The notes: a model not told the origin generated them from the sequence alone. Shown: positions 9,502-19,461, counted from the first letter of the stretch. The stretch is 64,000 nucleotides of DNA from Viridibacterium sp047600765 (GCA_047600765.1 JASGKF010000002.1:310001-374000), one strand, 5' to 3'. Made by a program: numbers and translations.

Positions 9502-10493
9502 ACAGCGTTGAATTCAAGTCCGGAGCGGCGAGCGATTATGATTTTGGCGGGCGACTGAGCGCAGACTTTCCGTCACAAGTCATCATTGATGTGACCGAGG
9601 TGTGCAACCTGGCGTGTATTCATTGCCCTCATCCAGAGTTCAAGGAGTCGCCTTTCTACGAGGCCCGCCATCTTGATCCTGCGCTCAATGCCAGGATTGT
9701 CGATGAGGTGCGAGACCGTGGCGCCGGCTTGACCCAGTACATCCGGTACTCCAGTGAGGGGGAGCCGCTGGTTCATCCCAAGGGCTACGAGATGATCGAG
9801 TACGCGGTTCGCAACTCCGGCGTGTTCGTTACGCTGACAACCAATGGCACGATCATGAACGAGAAGCGCACGCGACGCCTGCTCGATTCAGGCGTGCACA
9901 TGATCGACATCAGCATTGACGCCATGACGGAGGAAACCTACGCCAAGGTTCGTGTGAATGGCGATCTCAATGTCACACGAACAAACGTCATCAACTTGCT
10001 CACCTGGATCAGACAGTCAGGCTCCGCCACCAAGGTTGTGGTCAGCTTCATCGAGCAGCCACAAAATACGCACGAAGTGGACGCTTTCCGGAGCTTCTGG
10101 ACCGAGCAGGGCGTGAATTCCGTTGTGGTTCGCCGACTGCATTCGGCAGCGGGGGCGGTGGTCAATGTGGCAAGAATCATGCGCACGGAACAGCGTACCG
10201 AGCAGCGTCGTCCCTGTGTGTATCCATGGGAGCGCATTGTCCTGACCCCGAGAGGGTATTTGTCATTCTGTCCGGCTGACTGGACCCAGGGATCATCGAT
10301 TTGTGACTATCGCGAAACAAGCGTTGCCGATGTCTGGCAAAGTGATTTCTACAAAAAGCTCCGGGCTGCACATACGAGCAATGACTACGCCGCGCACGGC
10401 TTCTGCGGGCAGTGCCCTGACTGGAAACAGACGCGCTGGCCCGACGAGGGGCAGGGCTACGCGGATCTCGTCAAGGAGATGAGGCAGGGCTGA
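9498..10493 (+). CDS. Radical SAM/SPASM domain protein
   Basis: The CNLACIHC motif (Cys36, Cys40, Cys43) is the CX3CX2C site that binds the radical SAM [4Fe-4S] cluster. A C-terminal region with CVYPWERI, FCPADW and FCGQCPD carries the extra cysteines of a SPASM-type domain for auxiliary clusters. Such enzymes in polysaccharide loci may dehydrate, epimerise or otherwise modify a sugar by radical chemistry, but the substrate cannot be read from the sequence. A strong AAGGAGG site precedes the ATG. It sits exactly between two DegT aminotransferases with 4- and 1-base overlaps, so all three probably act in one modification route. Confidence 0.9.
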   Translation: MNSVEFKSGAASDYDFGGRLSADFPSQVIIDVTEVCNLACIHCPHPEFKESPFYEARHLDPALNARIVDEVRDRGAGLTQYIRYSSEGEPLVHPKGYEMIEYAVRNSGVFVTLTTNGTIMNEKRTRRLLDSGVHMIDISIDAMTEETYAKVRVNGDLNVTRTNVINLLTWIRQSGSATKVVVSFIEQPQNTHEVDAFRSFWTEQGVNSVVVRRLHSAAGAVVNVARIMRTEQRTEQRRPCVYPWERIVLTPRGYLSFCPADWTQGSSICDYRETSVADVWQSDFYKKLRAAHTSNDYAAHGFCGQCPDWKQTRWPDEGQGYADLVKEMRQG

Positions 10494-11551
10494 TGGAAGT
10501 CATACCGCACTCACGGCCGTGGATCACGCCTGGCGACATTGCAGGCGTGTCTGAAGTGCTGGCCTCGGCAATGCTCGGACAGGGAGCCCGCGTGCGCTTG
10601 CTTGAGCAGCGTCTGGCCGAGTGGTTGGGTGCCGCTGATGGTGTTGCCGTTGGCTCTGGCGCTGCGGGTATCTGGTTAGGGTTGCATGGCTTGCGTGTTG
10701 GCGTTGGCGACGAAGTGATACTTCCCACTTATGTCTGTCGATCAGTACTGGAGGCCGTACTTTCGGTCGGTGCCACGCCTGTCCTGTGTGATGTTGGCCC
10801 CGATTGGGTCATCACCGCGTCCGAGGTGGACAAAGTCCGCAGCCATAGAACGCGAGCAGTGGTCGCGCCTCATCTGTACGGCATCTTTGCGGATATCGGC
10901 GCCATCCGCTCCTTGGGGCTGCCTGTCATCGAAGATTGCGCACAAGCCGTGGGTGCGAAGGGACAAAGACCTCTCATGGGGGATGTGGCTGTGCTCTCTC
11001 TTCATCCCACCAAGTGTTTGACGGCTGGCGAGGGCGGTGTGGTGGTGACGTCGGACCCCGAGGCTCTGCTGCGCATGCGCGCTTTCCGTGACGGTAGCGC
11101 GGGCATTGGCGGCGTTTACGCCGGGCGCTTGTTGTCGCCGATGTCCGAGCTTGCTGCGGCGCTGGCCCTTTCTCAGCTGGAACGTTATGAGTCAGGGCTG
11201 GCGCGACGGCAGGAGATCGCCGCCGCATACATAGACACCGTCAACGCATGCAACCCAGACTTGTTGCAATCTGCCCTGTTCCCGCGCAGCATGTTTTTCA
11301 GGTTTCCGCTGCGAGTCCCCGGCGGCCTGGCTGCATGCCAGGAGGCATTTTCTGCCTTGGGCGTGCAGGTCAGGCGAGGTGTAGATGAGTTGCTTCACCG
11401 GGCGCTGGGTTTGCCAGATGCCGCCTTTCCCAACGCAGTCAAGCATTTCGAGACCACGGTTTCCGTGCCGATTTATCCAGCGCTTTCCCAACACGACGAA
11501 CTGCGTTGCCGCGATGCCATGGCAGCGGTTTTGCCGAACATTTCTCACTGA
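10493..11551 (+). CDS. DegT/DnrJ/EryC1/StrS aminotransferase, second copy
   Basis: This is a second PLP-dependent sugar aminotransferase, 352 residues, clearly diverged from the one at 8341. It has VGSGAAGIWLGL at the cofactor fold, VIEDCAQAVGA with the pyridine-binding Asp, and HPTKCLTAGEGG with the Schiff-base Lys at residue 174. The family also includes members that act as sugar dehydratases or as PLP-free variants, but the Lys here argues for a true aminotransferase. Its ATG overlaps the radical SAM gene stop by one base. Confidence 0.92.
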   Translation: MEVIPHSRPWITPGDIAGVSEVLASAMLGQGARVRLLEQRLAEWLGAADGVAVGSGAAGIWLGLHGLRVGVGDEVILPTYVCRSVLEAVLSVGATPVLCDVGPDWVITASEVDKVRSHRTRAVVAPHLYGIFADIGAIRSLGLPVIEDCAQAVGAKGQRPLMGDVAVLSLHPTKCLTAGEGGVVVTSDPEALLRMRAFRDGSAGIGGVYAGRLLSPMSELAAALALSQLERYESGLARRQEIAAAYIDTVNACNPDLLQSALFPRSMFFRFPLRVPGGLAACQEAFSALGVQVRRGVDELLHRALGLPDAAFPNAVKHFETTVSVPIYPALSQHDELRCRDAMAAVLPNISH

Positions 11552-11565
11552 ATAACCCAATCACT

Positions 11566-12345
11566 ATGAGTTCAAGCACTGAGAGCAGCATGACGACGCC
11601 CGCATGGTCCCAGATCGAGGCGCTGGTCAATAACGTACACGGCTGGACACCGATAGATCAGCTGTTTGCGCTCTATACCCTGACGCTTGCAACGGCAGGG
11701 TTGTCGGGGGACATCGTGGAGGTGGGATCGTGGTGTGGGCGATCGGCTGTCGTACTGGCGTCCGCCGCCAGAAGCACCGGTGGTGCAAAGGTGCATTGTG
11801 TGGATCTGTTCCCTGCCAGGGATGACTGGAAGCAGAACCCCGACGGAACCTACTCCTTCGATATGGTCATTGATGGCAAGCGCTATGTCGGGTATCAGGA
11901 ACAGACCGTCTGGAAGGAAGCGTTCGAGTCGCAAACCAGCAAGATCTACGAAACCTATGACAGCGTCTACGACTGCTTCCGCGAGACGGTTGCTGCGAGG
12001 GGGCTGGACGACGTCGTGATGGCTCATAGAGGAGACCTGGGCTCCTTGCTGGCCAAGCGCGGGCCGGATTTTCAGTGCCGGTTGGCATTCCTCGATGGCG
12101 ACCACGGCTACGAAGCGGTGCGTGAAGACATCCAGAATATCGACAGGCACCTTGTGCCAGGTGGATGGCTCTGTTTTGACGATGCATTCACGGTCTACGA
12201 CGGCGTCAGCCGCGCAATCTCTGAGCTCGTCATTGACAATCCGGAGTATGAACATTGCCAGCAGATGACCCGCAAGCTGTTTGTTGCGCGCAAGAAGGCT
12301 ACGGGTACCGCGCAAACAAAGGTGGGAGGGATCTCGCATGAGTGA
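11566..12345 (+). CDS. Class I SAM-dependent methyltransferase (Methyltransf_24-like)
   Basis: The 259-residue product contains GDIVEVGSWCGRSAVVLA as SAM-binding motif I and CRLAFLDGDHGYEAVREDI as the acidic motif typical of TylF-like and Methyltransf_24 enzymes, which bind a metal and methylate hydroxyls. HLVPGGWLCFDD follows. The acceptor is probably a sugar hydroxyl of the polymer. Two ATG codons are possible (11566 and 11590); I use the first, and neither has a strong ribosome site. The stop lies eight bases inside the next methyltransferase gene. Confidence 0.87.
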   Translation: MSSSTESSMTTPAWSQIEALVNNVHGWTPIDQLFALYTLTLATAGLSGDIVEVGSWCGRSAVVLASAARSTGGAKVHCVDLFPARDDWKQNPDGTYSFDMVIDGKRYVGYQEQTVWKEAFESQTSKIYETYDSVYDCFRETVAARGLDDVVMAHRGDLGSLLAKRGPDFQCRLAFLDGDHGYEAVREDIQNIDRHLVPGGWLCFDDAFTVYDGVSRAISELVIDNPEYEHCQQMTRKLFVARKKATGTAQTKVGGISHE

Positions 12346-13810
12346 CATGTCCGATCGTCACGAGCCAGAGCGGCTTCAAAGAGAAGCGCTGGAACAATTG
12401 TTCGCAAGTACCGAACTCTCGACGTTCGATTTGTTCCGGAACTTTCCCGTCACGACGCCGCGCTACAACATTGCCCGGTTTCTGGCTCACTACGAGATCT
12501 TCAAGAAGATTGTCGAAGTGCCGGGCGTCATCGTTGACCTTGGAGTCTTTCGCGGGGCCTCGACCTTCACCTGGGCCAAACTGTGCGAAATATTCTGCCC
12601 GACCGACATACGAAAGACTGTCATAGGCTTCGATACATTTTCCGGATTCCCCGAAATCAGCAAGGAAGACGGCCCTGAGGATCCAGCACAGGATGTGGTG
12701 CCCGGGGGGTACTTCGGCGGCGGGTCTGTTGAGGCGGATCTCGATCTTGCCCAGCATGCGATGAATCATGATCGTCATCTGCGCCACAAGAATCGCATCG
12801 AATTCGTCAAAGGCGATGTCTGCAACACAATCCCCGCCTATACGACGGAGAAGGGTGAGGGGCTGCGTATCGCACTTTTGAATCTGGACCTTGATCTCTA
12901 TGAGCCGACCCGAGTCGCACTGGAGTACTTCGTCCCAAAGATGGCGCCTGGCGGCATCATCGTCGTTGATGAGTACGCAGTGGATACGTTTGGTGGAGAA
13001 ACCAAGGCTGTTGACGAATACTTCCTGAAACGTTTTGGGAAGCGTCCAAGGATCCACAAGTTTGCCTGGCACAGCAATCCCACCGGCTATATCGAGGTCG
13101 AACTGGTGAGGGTTGGGGTCATCCAGTCGTCGTACATCCCGTGGCGAGGCTATTTCGATTTCATCAACCAGGTCGATGTTTTTGTTTTTCACGACGACAT
13201 CCAGTACACAAAAGCCGACTGGCGCAACCGGAATCGCATCAAGACCAGTTCAGGTACTGAATGGCTGACTGTGCCAGTGGCCTACAAGGAAGTTAGTCAG
13301 CTCATTTGTGACACGCGAATTGACTACTCAACGGATTGGCGCAGGAAGCATTTGCGGAAGTTTCAGGAGCAATATCGGCAGGCCCCGTTCGCGAATGATG
13401 CATTGAGCCTTCTGTCCGCAATCGAGGCCGATAGTTTTGCCTCGATCAGCGATCTGAATCGTGAATTGACCACGCGCTTGTGTGCATACCTTGGCATTGC
13501 AACTTCGTTGCTTGGTTCGGAAACGCTTTCCCTTACCGGAACGAAAACAGAGCGTCTGATTGATTTGTTGAAGAAGCTGAACGCTACGACCTATCTGAGT
13601 GGTCCGAGCGCTGACGCCTATCTGGACAAAGAGGCTTTTCGCCGCAATGGCATTCGACTGGAGTACAAGTCTTACGATTACGCGCCCTATCCGCAGCTGT
13701 GGGGCGCATTCGAGGGCGCAGTGACAGTGCTGGATCTGATTGCCAATTGTGGTACCAGTGCGCGTGATCATGTCCGTAGCCGCACTCCTGACAAGGTCAT
13801 TGTTGAGTAA
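12338..13810 (+). CDS. Fusion protein: TylF-type methyltransferase plus WbqC-family domain
   Basis: Residues 1 to about 252 resemble TylF/macrocin O-methyltransferases: VIVDLGVFRGASTF is motif I, VIGFDTFSGFPE follows, and LNLDLDLYEPT and GGIIVVDEY carry the metal and SAM residues. From about residue 256 the sequence switches to the WbqC family: VIQSSYIPWRGYFDFI, DDIQYTKADWRNRNRIK, then the RIDYSTDWRRKHL region. WbqC proteins are found in many O-antigen loci without a firmly assigned reaction. The join lies in one uninterrupted frame, with a GTG at the boundary that could serve as an internal start. A GGGAGG site precedes the ATG at 12338. Total length is 490. Confidence 0.87.
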   Translation: MSDMSDRHEPERLQREALEQLFASTELSTFDLFRNFPVTTPRYNIARFLAHYEIFKKIVEVPGVIVDLGVFRGASTFTWAKLCEIFCPTDIRKTVIGFDTFSGFPEISKEDGPEDPAQDVVPGGYFGGGSVEADLDLAQHAMNHDRHLRHKNRIEFVKGDVCNTIPAYTTEKGEGLRIALLNLDLDLYEPTRVALEYFVPKMAPGGIIVVDEYAVDTFGGETKAVDEYFLKRFGKRPRIHKFAWHSNPTGYIEVELVRVGVIQSSYIPWRGYFDFINQVDVFVFHDDIQYTKADWRNRNRIKTSSGTEWLTVPVAYKEVSQLICDTRIDYSTDWRRKHLRKFQEQYRQAPFANDALSLLSAIEADSFASISDLNRELTTRLCAYLGIATSLLGSETLSLTGTKTERLIDLLKKLNATTYLSGPSADAYLDKEAFRRNGIRLEYKSYDYAPYPQLWGAFEGAVTVLDLIANCGTSARDHVRSRTPDKVIVE

Positions 13811-15027
13811 TGCGAAAAGTGAAACCGCTATCCATAGCTATATTCGGTAACACAAATAACTACCCGCTATTGCTGGCGCAGGGGCTGCGCTTGCTTGGCC
13901 ACCAAGTTCGTCTTGTTCTAAACCGCAAGGAAACTTTGCACCGTCCGGAGGCTCGCTATCCTGACTGGGCGGCTGCGTATCCAGACTGGATTGTGGACTG
14001 CTCGTACCTGACTGATGAGGATGTGGCTTTTGAAAGTCCTGCGCTGGATAGGGTTGTACATCAGCTGACACACAACGTTGATCTGGTTGTTCTCAATGAT
14101 GTGGGACCTGCATTGGCGACTTATTTGCAGACACCGCACGCTGTAGTCTTGACGGGGTCAGATCTCGCTTACTACGCCAACTTTGATTTGCCAGAATTGT
14201 TGTCGCGCAGGTGGGCCCTCGACTTCAAGCGCTCCCCGCAAGGTCGGAGACATCTGCGTCGCATGGCAGACTTGGTTGCACGCCAGCGAGATGGAATTTT
14301 GGGCGCAGAGGTGGTTTGCTATGGACAACGGGGCTTGATCCCAACGGGTGATCAGATGTTGGACGCCATTGGAGTTAGTGATGAGCGTCGATTGATGTTG
14401 TACTTCTCCAACACAATTGATTTGAACGCCAAGCCTGCGCCGAACAATGGCGTACTCACTATTTTGTCCGGGAGTCGAATCGTTTATCTCCCAGAGAAAA
14501 ATCCTGAATTGAGTGCGATGGATTTTAAAGGCACAGACATCTTGCTCAAGGGCTTTGCGCTCTATTGCCAGAGGGGCGGAAAGGGGCAGTTGAGGCTTCC
14601 GCGCAAAGGACAAGATCTTCAAGCTGCGCTTAATCTAGTTTCTGAGTTGGGCATTTCAGAACGAGTCCATTGGTTGGACGAAATGCCACTTACGCAGTTT
14701 TATGACGAAATGCGCGCAGCAGATCTGATCTGTGATCAGTTTGGTTCTTCATTCCCTGGAATGGTAACGACAGATGCCTATGCGTTGGGGCGTCCGGTAA
14801 TGGCGAAGCTCAGGCCTGAAGTATTTGCGCAGAGATTTTCAGATCCGCTGCCAGGATTGAATGCCGAGACACCGGATCAGGTGGCGGACTCTTTGGTTGG
14901 CGCAGAGAATAATCGCAGCATCCTTAAAGGCTTGGGGAAGAAGGCACGCGCTTACGCCGAGTCGAATTTGTCTCCCAAAAGCATGGCGCAGCAATTGTTG
15001 AGCAGGTGTGGAAGATGTGTGGAATAG
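13810..15027 (+). CDS. GT-B fold glycosyltransferase-like protein
   Basis: This 405-residue protein begins with an IAIFGNTNNYPLLLAQGLRLLGHQV segment that resembles the N-terminal Rossmann half of GT-B glycosyltransferases. It ends with an ADLICDQFGSSFPGMVTTDAYALGRPVMA segment at the donor-binding site. Family assignment is loose and I cannot name donor or acceptor. Its start overlaps the previous stop by one base and its end overlaps the next gene by 13 bases. Third positions here are much richer in A and T than in the flanking housekeeping genes, a sign of a different origin. Confidence 0.78.
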   Translation: MRKVKPLSIAIFGNTNNYPLLLAQGLRLLGHQVRLVLNRKETLHRPEARYPDWAAAYPDWIVDCSYLTDEDVAFESPALDRVVHQLTHNVDLVVLNDVGPALATYLQTPHAVVLTGSDLAYYANFDLPELLSRRWALDFKRSPQGRRHLRRMADLVARQRDGILGAEVVCYGQRGLIPTGDQMLDAIGVSDERRLMLYFSNTIDLNAKPAPNNGVLTILSGSRIVYLPEKNPELSAMDFKGTDILLKGFALYCQRGGKGQLRLPRKGQDLQAALNLVSELGISERVHWLDEMPLTQFYDEMRAADLICDQFGSSFPGMVTTDAYALGRPVMAKLRPEVFAQRFSDPLPGLNAETPDQVADSLVGAENNRSILKGLGKKARAYAESNLSPKSMAQQLLSRCGRCVE

Positions 15028-16847
15028 CCGGGTTGATTGATTGGGGCTCGGGCTTTGGCAGGGATGCGCTAACCGATATCACGCGCAAGATGCGTGATTC
15101 AATGATTCATCGTGGCCCCAACGATGCCGGCATCTGGGTTAACCATTCTGGTCGTTGCGCGTTAGCGCATCGTCGTTTATCAATCATTGACTTGAGCGCA
15201 GATGGTCGGCAGCCCATGTCCAATGAGGATGGTTCTGTCTGGGTTACGTTCAATGGCGAGATCTATAATTTTCAGCAAATTCGCTCTCGGCTCGTAGCGG
15301 AAGGGCATCGTTTCCAATCCCATACCGATACGGAAATTCTTCCCCACCTCTTCGAAGTCATGGATCCGGATCGATTGGGGGTTCTGGATGGCATGTTTGC
15401 GTTCGCCGCTTGGAATGAGAGGGAGAAGCGCTTGCTGTTGGCAAGGGACCCCTTCGGAAAAAAGCCTCTTTACTTCAGCGAAGGTCAGGGATGGTTTGCG
15501 TTCTCATCGGAGCTGAGGGCGCTCCGCGCCGTTCCGCAATTCGATGCTTCGCTGGATCGCGATGCTCTTTCTCTTTATCTGCTGCTGCAGTACGTGCCCG
15601 CGCCACAAACAATATTTTCAGGCGCAAGAAAACTGCCTCCTGGCCACTATCTCGAAGCTGATTTTTCTGCAGAAGGCCCCCCTAAGATCAGGGTTGTGGA
15701 GTACTCCAGATTTACCCCGGCTGAGCCGACCCGAGCTGTAGACAGAGTCGAAAACGTCGATCAGTTGGCGTTGCATTTGATTGCAGCCGTGGACAAACGA
15801 CTGGTCTCAGATGTGCCTTTGGGCGCCTTTCTGTCCGGCGGGGTGGACTCATCATTGGTGGCGGCTATCGCTACCAAAGAGCTTGGGCGAAAGCTGAAAA
15901 CGTTCACCATCGGCTTTGAAGGCTCGGATGACAGTGAGCATCTTGCAGCCAGAGACATTGCCGGTCACTTGGGAACCGACCATTACGAACAAGTCCTGAA
16001 GCCGGATGCTATAGCGCTCGTTGAAGAAATTGCATCACGCCTGGATGAGCCAAATGGAGACTCCAGCTGCCTGCCGACCCTATTGCTATGCCAGCACGCA
16101 CGGGAGCACGTTACCGTAGCGCTCTCCGGCGATGGAGGAGATGAGTTGTTCGGTGGCTACGGCCGTTATCGCGACACGCTCAACGAGGAGGGGGGCTGGA
16201 CACGCAGAACGCTGCGGAGGATTGGTTTCAGTAGTAGCTGGCAGGCAGCCTCCGCCTATCTGTCACCGCGCTGGCTGATATTTCAGCCAGAGCAAGTGCG
16301 TGACCTCATGAACGGTATTCCTGAAGGCGTAAATGAGACGCTGAGTGAATGGGCTGCGGGGCTTGAAGATGCTCGGTTGCCGTTACTCCATCGTATGCGA
16401 ATGCTCGATGCAACGACCTACATGCCAGGCGCCGTTTTGGCGAAGGTGGACCGGATGAGCATGCAGCTCTCGCTGGAAGTACGTTGCCCGCTGTTGGATC
16501 GCGAGGTCGCCAGATTTGCAGAGAGGCTGGAGGTGCGTGCTTGTTGGAAGCCTCCGGGCGGTACAAAGCTGTTACTAAAGCAACTGGCCTCACGGTATCT
16601 TCCTGCTGAATGGATGAGTAGGCGGAAACTTGGTTTTGGCTTGCCGGAGAACTCTTGGTCAAAAGAAAATGTACTTTCCTTGGCTAAAGAAATTCTTCTT
16701 GGGCAGAGTAGTAAATTAAGAGATTACTTGAATAATAAGACACTGGAGGACATTGTCTGCCGGCAGAGCGAGGATGGCGGTTTTTCCATTTATCGGGTGT
16801 GGCCGCTGCTTGTTCTCGAGTTGTGGCTGAGAAAAAATGCCAGTTAA
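15015..16847 (+). CDS. asnB: Asparagine synthetase B-like amidotransferase, second copy
   Basis: This 610-residue protein has the class II glutaminase domain starting MCGIAGL and the synthetase domain with an intact PP-loop SGGVDSS at residues 274-280, GDGGDELFGGY near 374, and VDRMSM. I start it at the ATG at 15015 because Cys2 must be exposed as the nucleophile; the ATG nine bases earlier would hide it. It probably makes an amide on an acidic sugar using glutamine. It is the intact counterpart of the copy at 1349, and the two differ enough not to be a recent duplication. Confidence 0.93.
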   Translation: MCGIAGLIDWGSGFGRDALTDITRKMRDSMIHRGPNDAGIWVNHSGRCALAHRRLSIIDLSADGRQPMSNEDGSVWVTFNGEIYNFQQIRSRLVAEGHRFQSHTDTEILPHLFEVMDPDRLGVLDGMFAFAAWNEREKRLLLARDPFGKKPLYFSEGQGWFAFSSELRALRAVPQFDASLDRDALSLYLLLQYVPAPQTIFSGARKLPPGHYLEADFSAEGPPKIRVVEYSRFTPAEPTRAVDRVENVDQLALHLIAAVDKRLVSDVPLGAFLSGGVDSSLVAAIATKELGRKLKTFTIGFEGSDDSEHLAARDIAGHLGTDHYEQVLKPDAIALVEEIASRLDEPNGDSSCLPTLLLCQHAREHVTVALSGDGGDELFGGYGRYRDTLNEEGGWTRRTLRRIGFSSSWQAASAYLSPRWLIFQPEQVRDLMNGIPEGVNETLSEWAAGLEDARLPLLHRMRMLDATTYMPGAVLAKVDRMSMQLSLEVRCPLLDREVARFAERLEVRACWKPPGGTKLLLKQLASRYLPAEWMSRRKLGFGLPENSWSKENVLSLAKEILLGQSSKLRDYLNNKTLEDIVCRQSEDGGFSIYRVWPLLVLELWLRKNAS

Positions 16848-16857
16848 TAAGGAATGA

Positions 16858-18307
16858 GTGGTGGGTAAGTATGCTGCATGGGTTGGGGTTAGGTGGCGCC
16901 CACGTATAACATTGAGGAATTTCGCACGCAGGGCTTTCTTAAAAGTTAGTCGTACCGTCCTAGGCCGGCATCGCGACTACATTTTCAAGAGATATTTTTC
17001 TCCGAGTGACTCCGGGGCTGACTGGAGTCAGCGTGCGCGCTTCTTGGAGAGGGCGGGCCGTAACGCGGAGACCTTGCCTCGAAGCATAGTCCGCCGCCGG
17101 CCTCGCATAGTGCATTTGATTGGGAGTCTTCAGCCGGGAGGGGCTGAGAGACAACTTTGTAATTGTGTTGTCGGTTGTCGTCGCCTAGGGTATGACGTTA
17201 CTGTTTTGCTATTGTTCAAGCCAACAGGAGAACATGACCATTACAGTGAAATTCTTGCGAAAGAGGGGGTGGTTGTTCGCGTTGCGGGCGAAAATTTTAA
17301 TCCGGTGTTTGAACGCGAGCTAAACAACCTGCCAGACGGCCCCGCATGCCTGAAGACCATTCCAGAGGAATTTTGGCCTTTTTCCATAGATGTGCTGGGG
17401 GAATTATTGTCAGATCCACCGGATATATTTCACTCGTGGTTGGATCACCCAAACATATGGGGTGGGGTAGCAGCCGTTTTTGCGAATGTTCCCTTGGTGG
17501 TTTTGAGTACGAGAAATGTCAATCCAATGCATTTCCCATACCTCGCATCTCCGTACTTTCATGCGATGTACAACCAGCTTTCGAAAATTCCCAGCGTTAG
17601 ATTCATCAACAACTCTCACGCCGGTGCGGAGGACTATGCGAGATGGCTAGACGTTCCGAGGACGAAACTGAATGTTGTTCTGAACGGAGTGGAGTTTTCT
17701 GGCTTGGTGCGCGCAACAGCGGCCGAAGCAAATGCTTTCCGGAGCGAACTTCGCATTCCTCAAGAGGCGCGCATTGTTGCCGGGGTGTTCAGACTCTCTG
17801 AAGAAAAACAGCCGCTAGTGTTTCTGGAGGTTTTGCGGCGTGTCTTGGCGCAGCACGCTGATGTATTTGCACTGATAGCTGGGATCGGCCCGCTGGAAAA
17901 CGAAGTCAAAGAGTTTCTTGCACGTCATAATTTGAGCAGCAGGGTATTGCTGCTTGGACGCAGGAAGGACATTGCGAACATATTCTCATCTGCTACGTTG
18001 AAGTTGCTCTGCTCTGTTCAAGAGGGAACGCCCAATGTTTTGTTGGAAGCGCAGTGGCTTGGCTGCCCTGTTGTCTCGACGAAAGCCGGCGGGGCAGTTG
18101 ACGCAGTCTTGCATGAAGGGACGGGTTTGCTCGTTGATGTTGGCGACGTTCAACGCCCTGGAAGCGGCGGTACTTCGCTTGCTGGACTCCGCCGATTTGC
18201 GGGCTCGCATGGCAGAGGCTGGGCCAGAATTTGTTCGAGAGCGATTCGGGATGGATCGAATGATTCGCGAGACTATTTCAATTTATAACTTACCGGAAGA
18301 ACAGTAA
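16858..18307 (+). CDS. GT4-family glycosyltransferase, reading frame broken by one base near 18149
   Basis: The first frame reads as a GT4 enzyme: LIGSLQPGGAERQ, VVLSTRNVNPMHF, NNSHAGAEDYARWL, FRLSEEKQP, GTPNVLLEAQWLG and STKAGG. After VDVGDV near 18148 the frame turns into nonsense and stops at 18288. The expected C-terminal helix (NALEAAVLRLLDSADLRARM, FVRERFGMDRMIRETISIYNL) continues in the +1 frame to 18307. Dropping one T of the TT at 18149-18150 joins the parts into a 482-residue protein like its paralogue at 4221, whose tail matches. Start is the GTG at 16858 or 16861. It is either a sequence error or a recently damaged gene. Confidence 0.85.
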
Positions 18308-18309
18308 CG

Positions 18310-19461
18310 ATGAAAGAATCGGCAGCTGAAAAGTCGGCAGGCGACGCTGAGGAAATGAGATTTGGTTTTGGTGCCAACTGGGCTGATTACATAGACAAAA
18401 ATTTCTCTGATGAGCGCGTAGAGATTTCCAGAAAGCATCTGCTCGGGTTCTTAAAACTGGATGATTTGACTGGGAAGACGTTCCTGGATATTGGGTGTGG
18501 TAGTGGTTTGCATTCTTTGGCCGCATGGAGGTCTGGCGCTGCACGCGTCGTCAGTTTTGATTACGACAGCAATTCGGTTGCGACAACGAAGAAGTTGCGT
18601 GAGCTTTCGGGGAGCCCTGAAAATTGGACTGTAATGCAAGGATCTGTCCTGGACGAAAAGTTCGTGGATATGTTGCCGAAGGCCGATATTGTTTATAGCT
18701 GGGGAGTGTTGCATCACACAGGGAGCATGTGGAAGGCAATCGAGAACGCGGCGCGTTGCATGGGGCCGAGCAGTGTTTTCTATATTGCTTTGTATTCCTC
18801 CGATGTGTATGTCGACCCATCTCCCGAGTACTGGCTGAAGGTCAAACGCGAGTACAACGTAGCGGGTCCGTTGAGGAAAGCGTGGATGGAGTGGTGCTAC
18901 GCCTGGAAGGACTCAATCAGGGGCTGCCTGATTCGCGGCAAGAGCCCGTTTGCACATATGCGCAGGTATAAGCAATCGCGGGGCATGTCGTATTGGCATG
19001 ACGTTCGAGATTGGCTGGGCGGTTATCCAATGGAGTTTGCGGGTAACAAGGAAACCGAAGCATTTGCCAAAAGTCGATTGAATATGGAGCTGATTCATAT
19101 CAAGGCTGGGGAGGGAAACACCGAGTTCTTGTTTCGACCTGCCGGCAGCGCAAACTATTGGGAGGACATTTCGTCACGCTCCCGCGTGACGGAAATTCCG
19201 GGCCCCTTTCAGCATCTCAGAGGCAAGGCTTGGCAGGTCAGTCTTCCTGTCAGCGAAGAGAGAGCGGGAAGCTCTGCGCGCTTCATGCTTTATGAGGATG
19301 GAAGCCCGGTTGGATGGCCTAATGCGCCTGTGTCTTCTATTGAGTGCTACGGCGGGGGGCGCTACAGGGTCGAGAATGGTGTGCTGATATTCTCGACAAC
19401 GGACCATTCAGATCCAAATCTGACGTCAAAGTCTTACGTGTTCAGATCTGAATTTGCATGA
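18310..19461 (+). CDS. Class I SAM-dependent methyltransferase
   Basis: This is a 383-residue protein with a clear motif I (FLDIGCGSGLHSLAA, about residues 58-72). Motif II follows (VVSFDYDSNSV) and then VYSWGVLHHTGSMW with the post-I and IV features of the Methyltransf_11/25 type. The second half (about 180-383) is not typical of the catalytic core; it may bind the carbohydrate acceptor. GGAAG precedes the ATG by a suitable distance. Overlap with the next gene is four bases. It is the third stand-alone methyltransferase in the locus. Confidence 0.86.
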   Translation: MKESAAEKSAGDAEEMRFGFGANWADYIDKNFSDERVEISRKHLLGFLKLDDLTGKTFLDIGCGSGLHSLAAWRSGAARVVSFDYDSNSVATTKKLRELSGSPENWTVMQGSVLDEKFVDMLPKADIVYSWGVLHHTGSMWKAIENAARCMGPSSVFYIALYSSDVYVDPSPEYWLKVKREYNVAGPLRKAWMEWCYAWKDSIRGCLIRGKSPFAHMRRYKQSRGMSYWHDVRDWLGGYPMEFAGNKETEAFAKSRLNMELIHIKAGEGNTEFLFRPAGSANYWEDISSRSRVTEIPGPFQHLRGKAWQVSLPVSEERAGSSARFMLYEDGSPVGWPNAPVSSIECYGGGRYRVENGVLIFSTTDHSDPNLTSKSYVFRSEFA

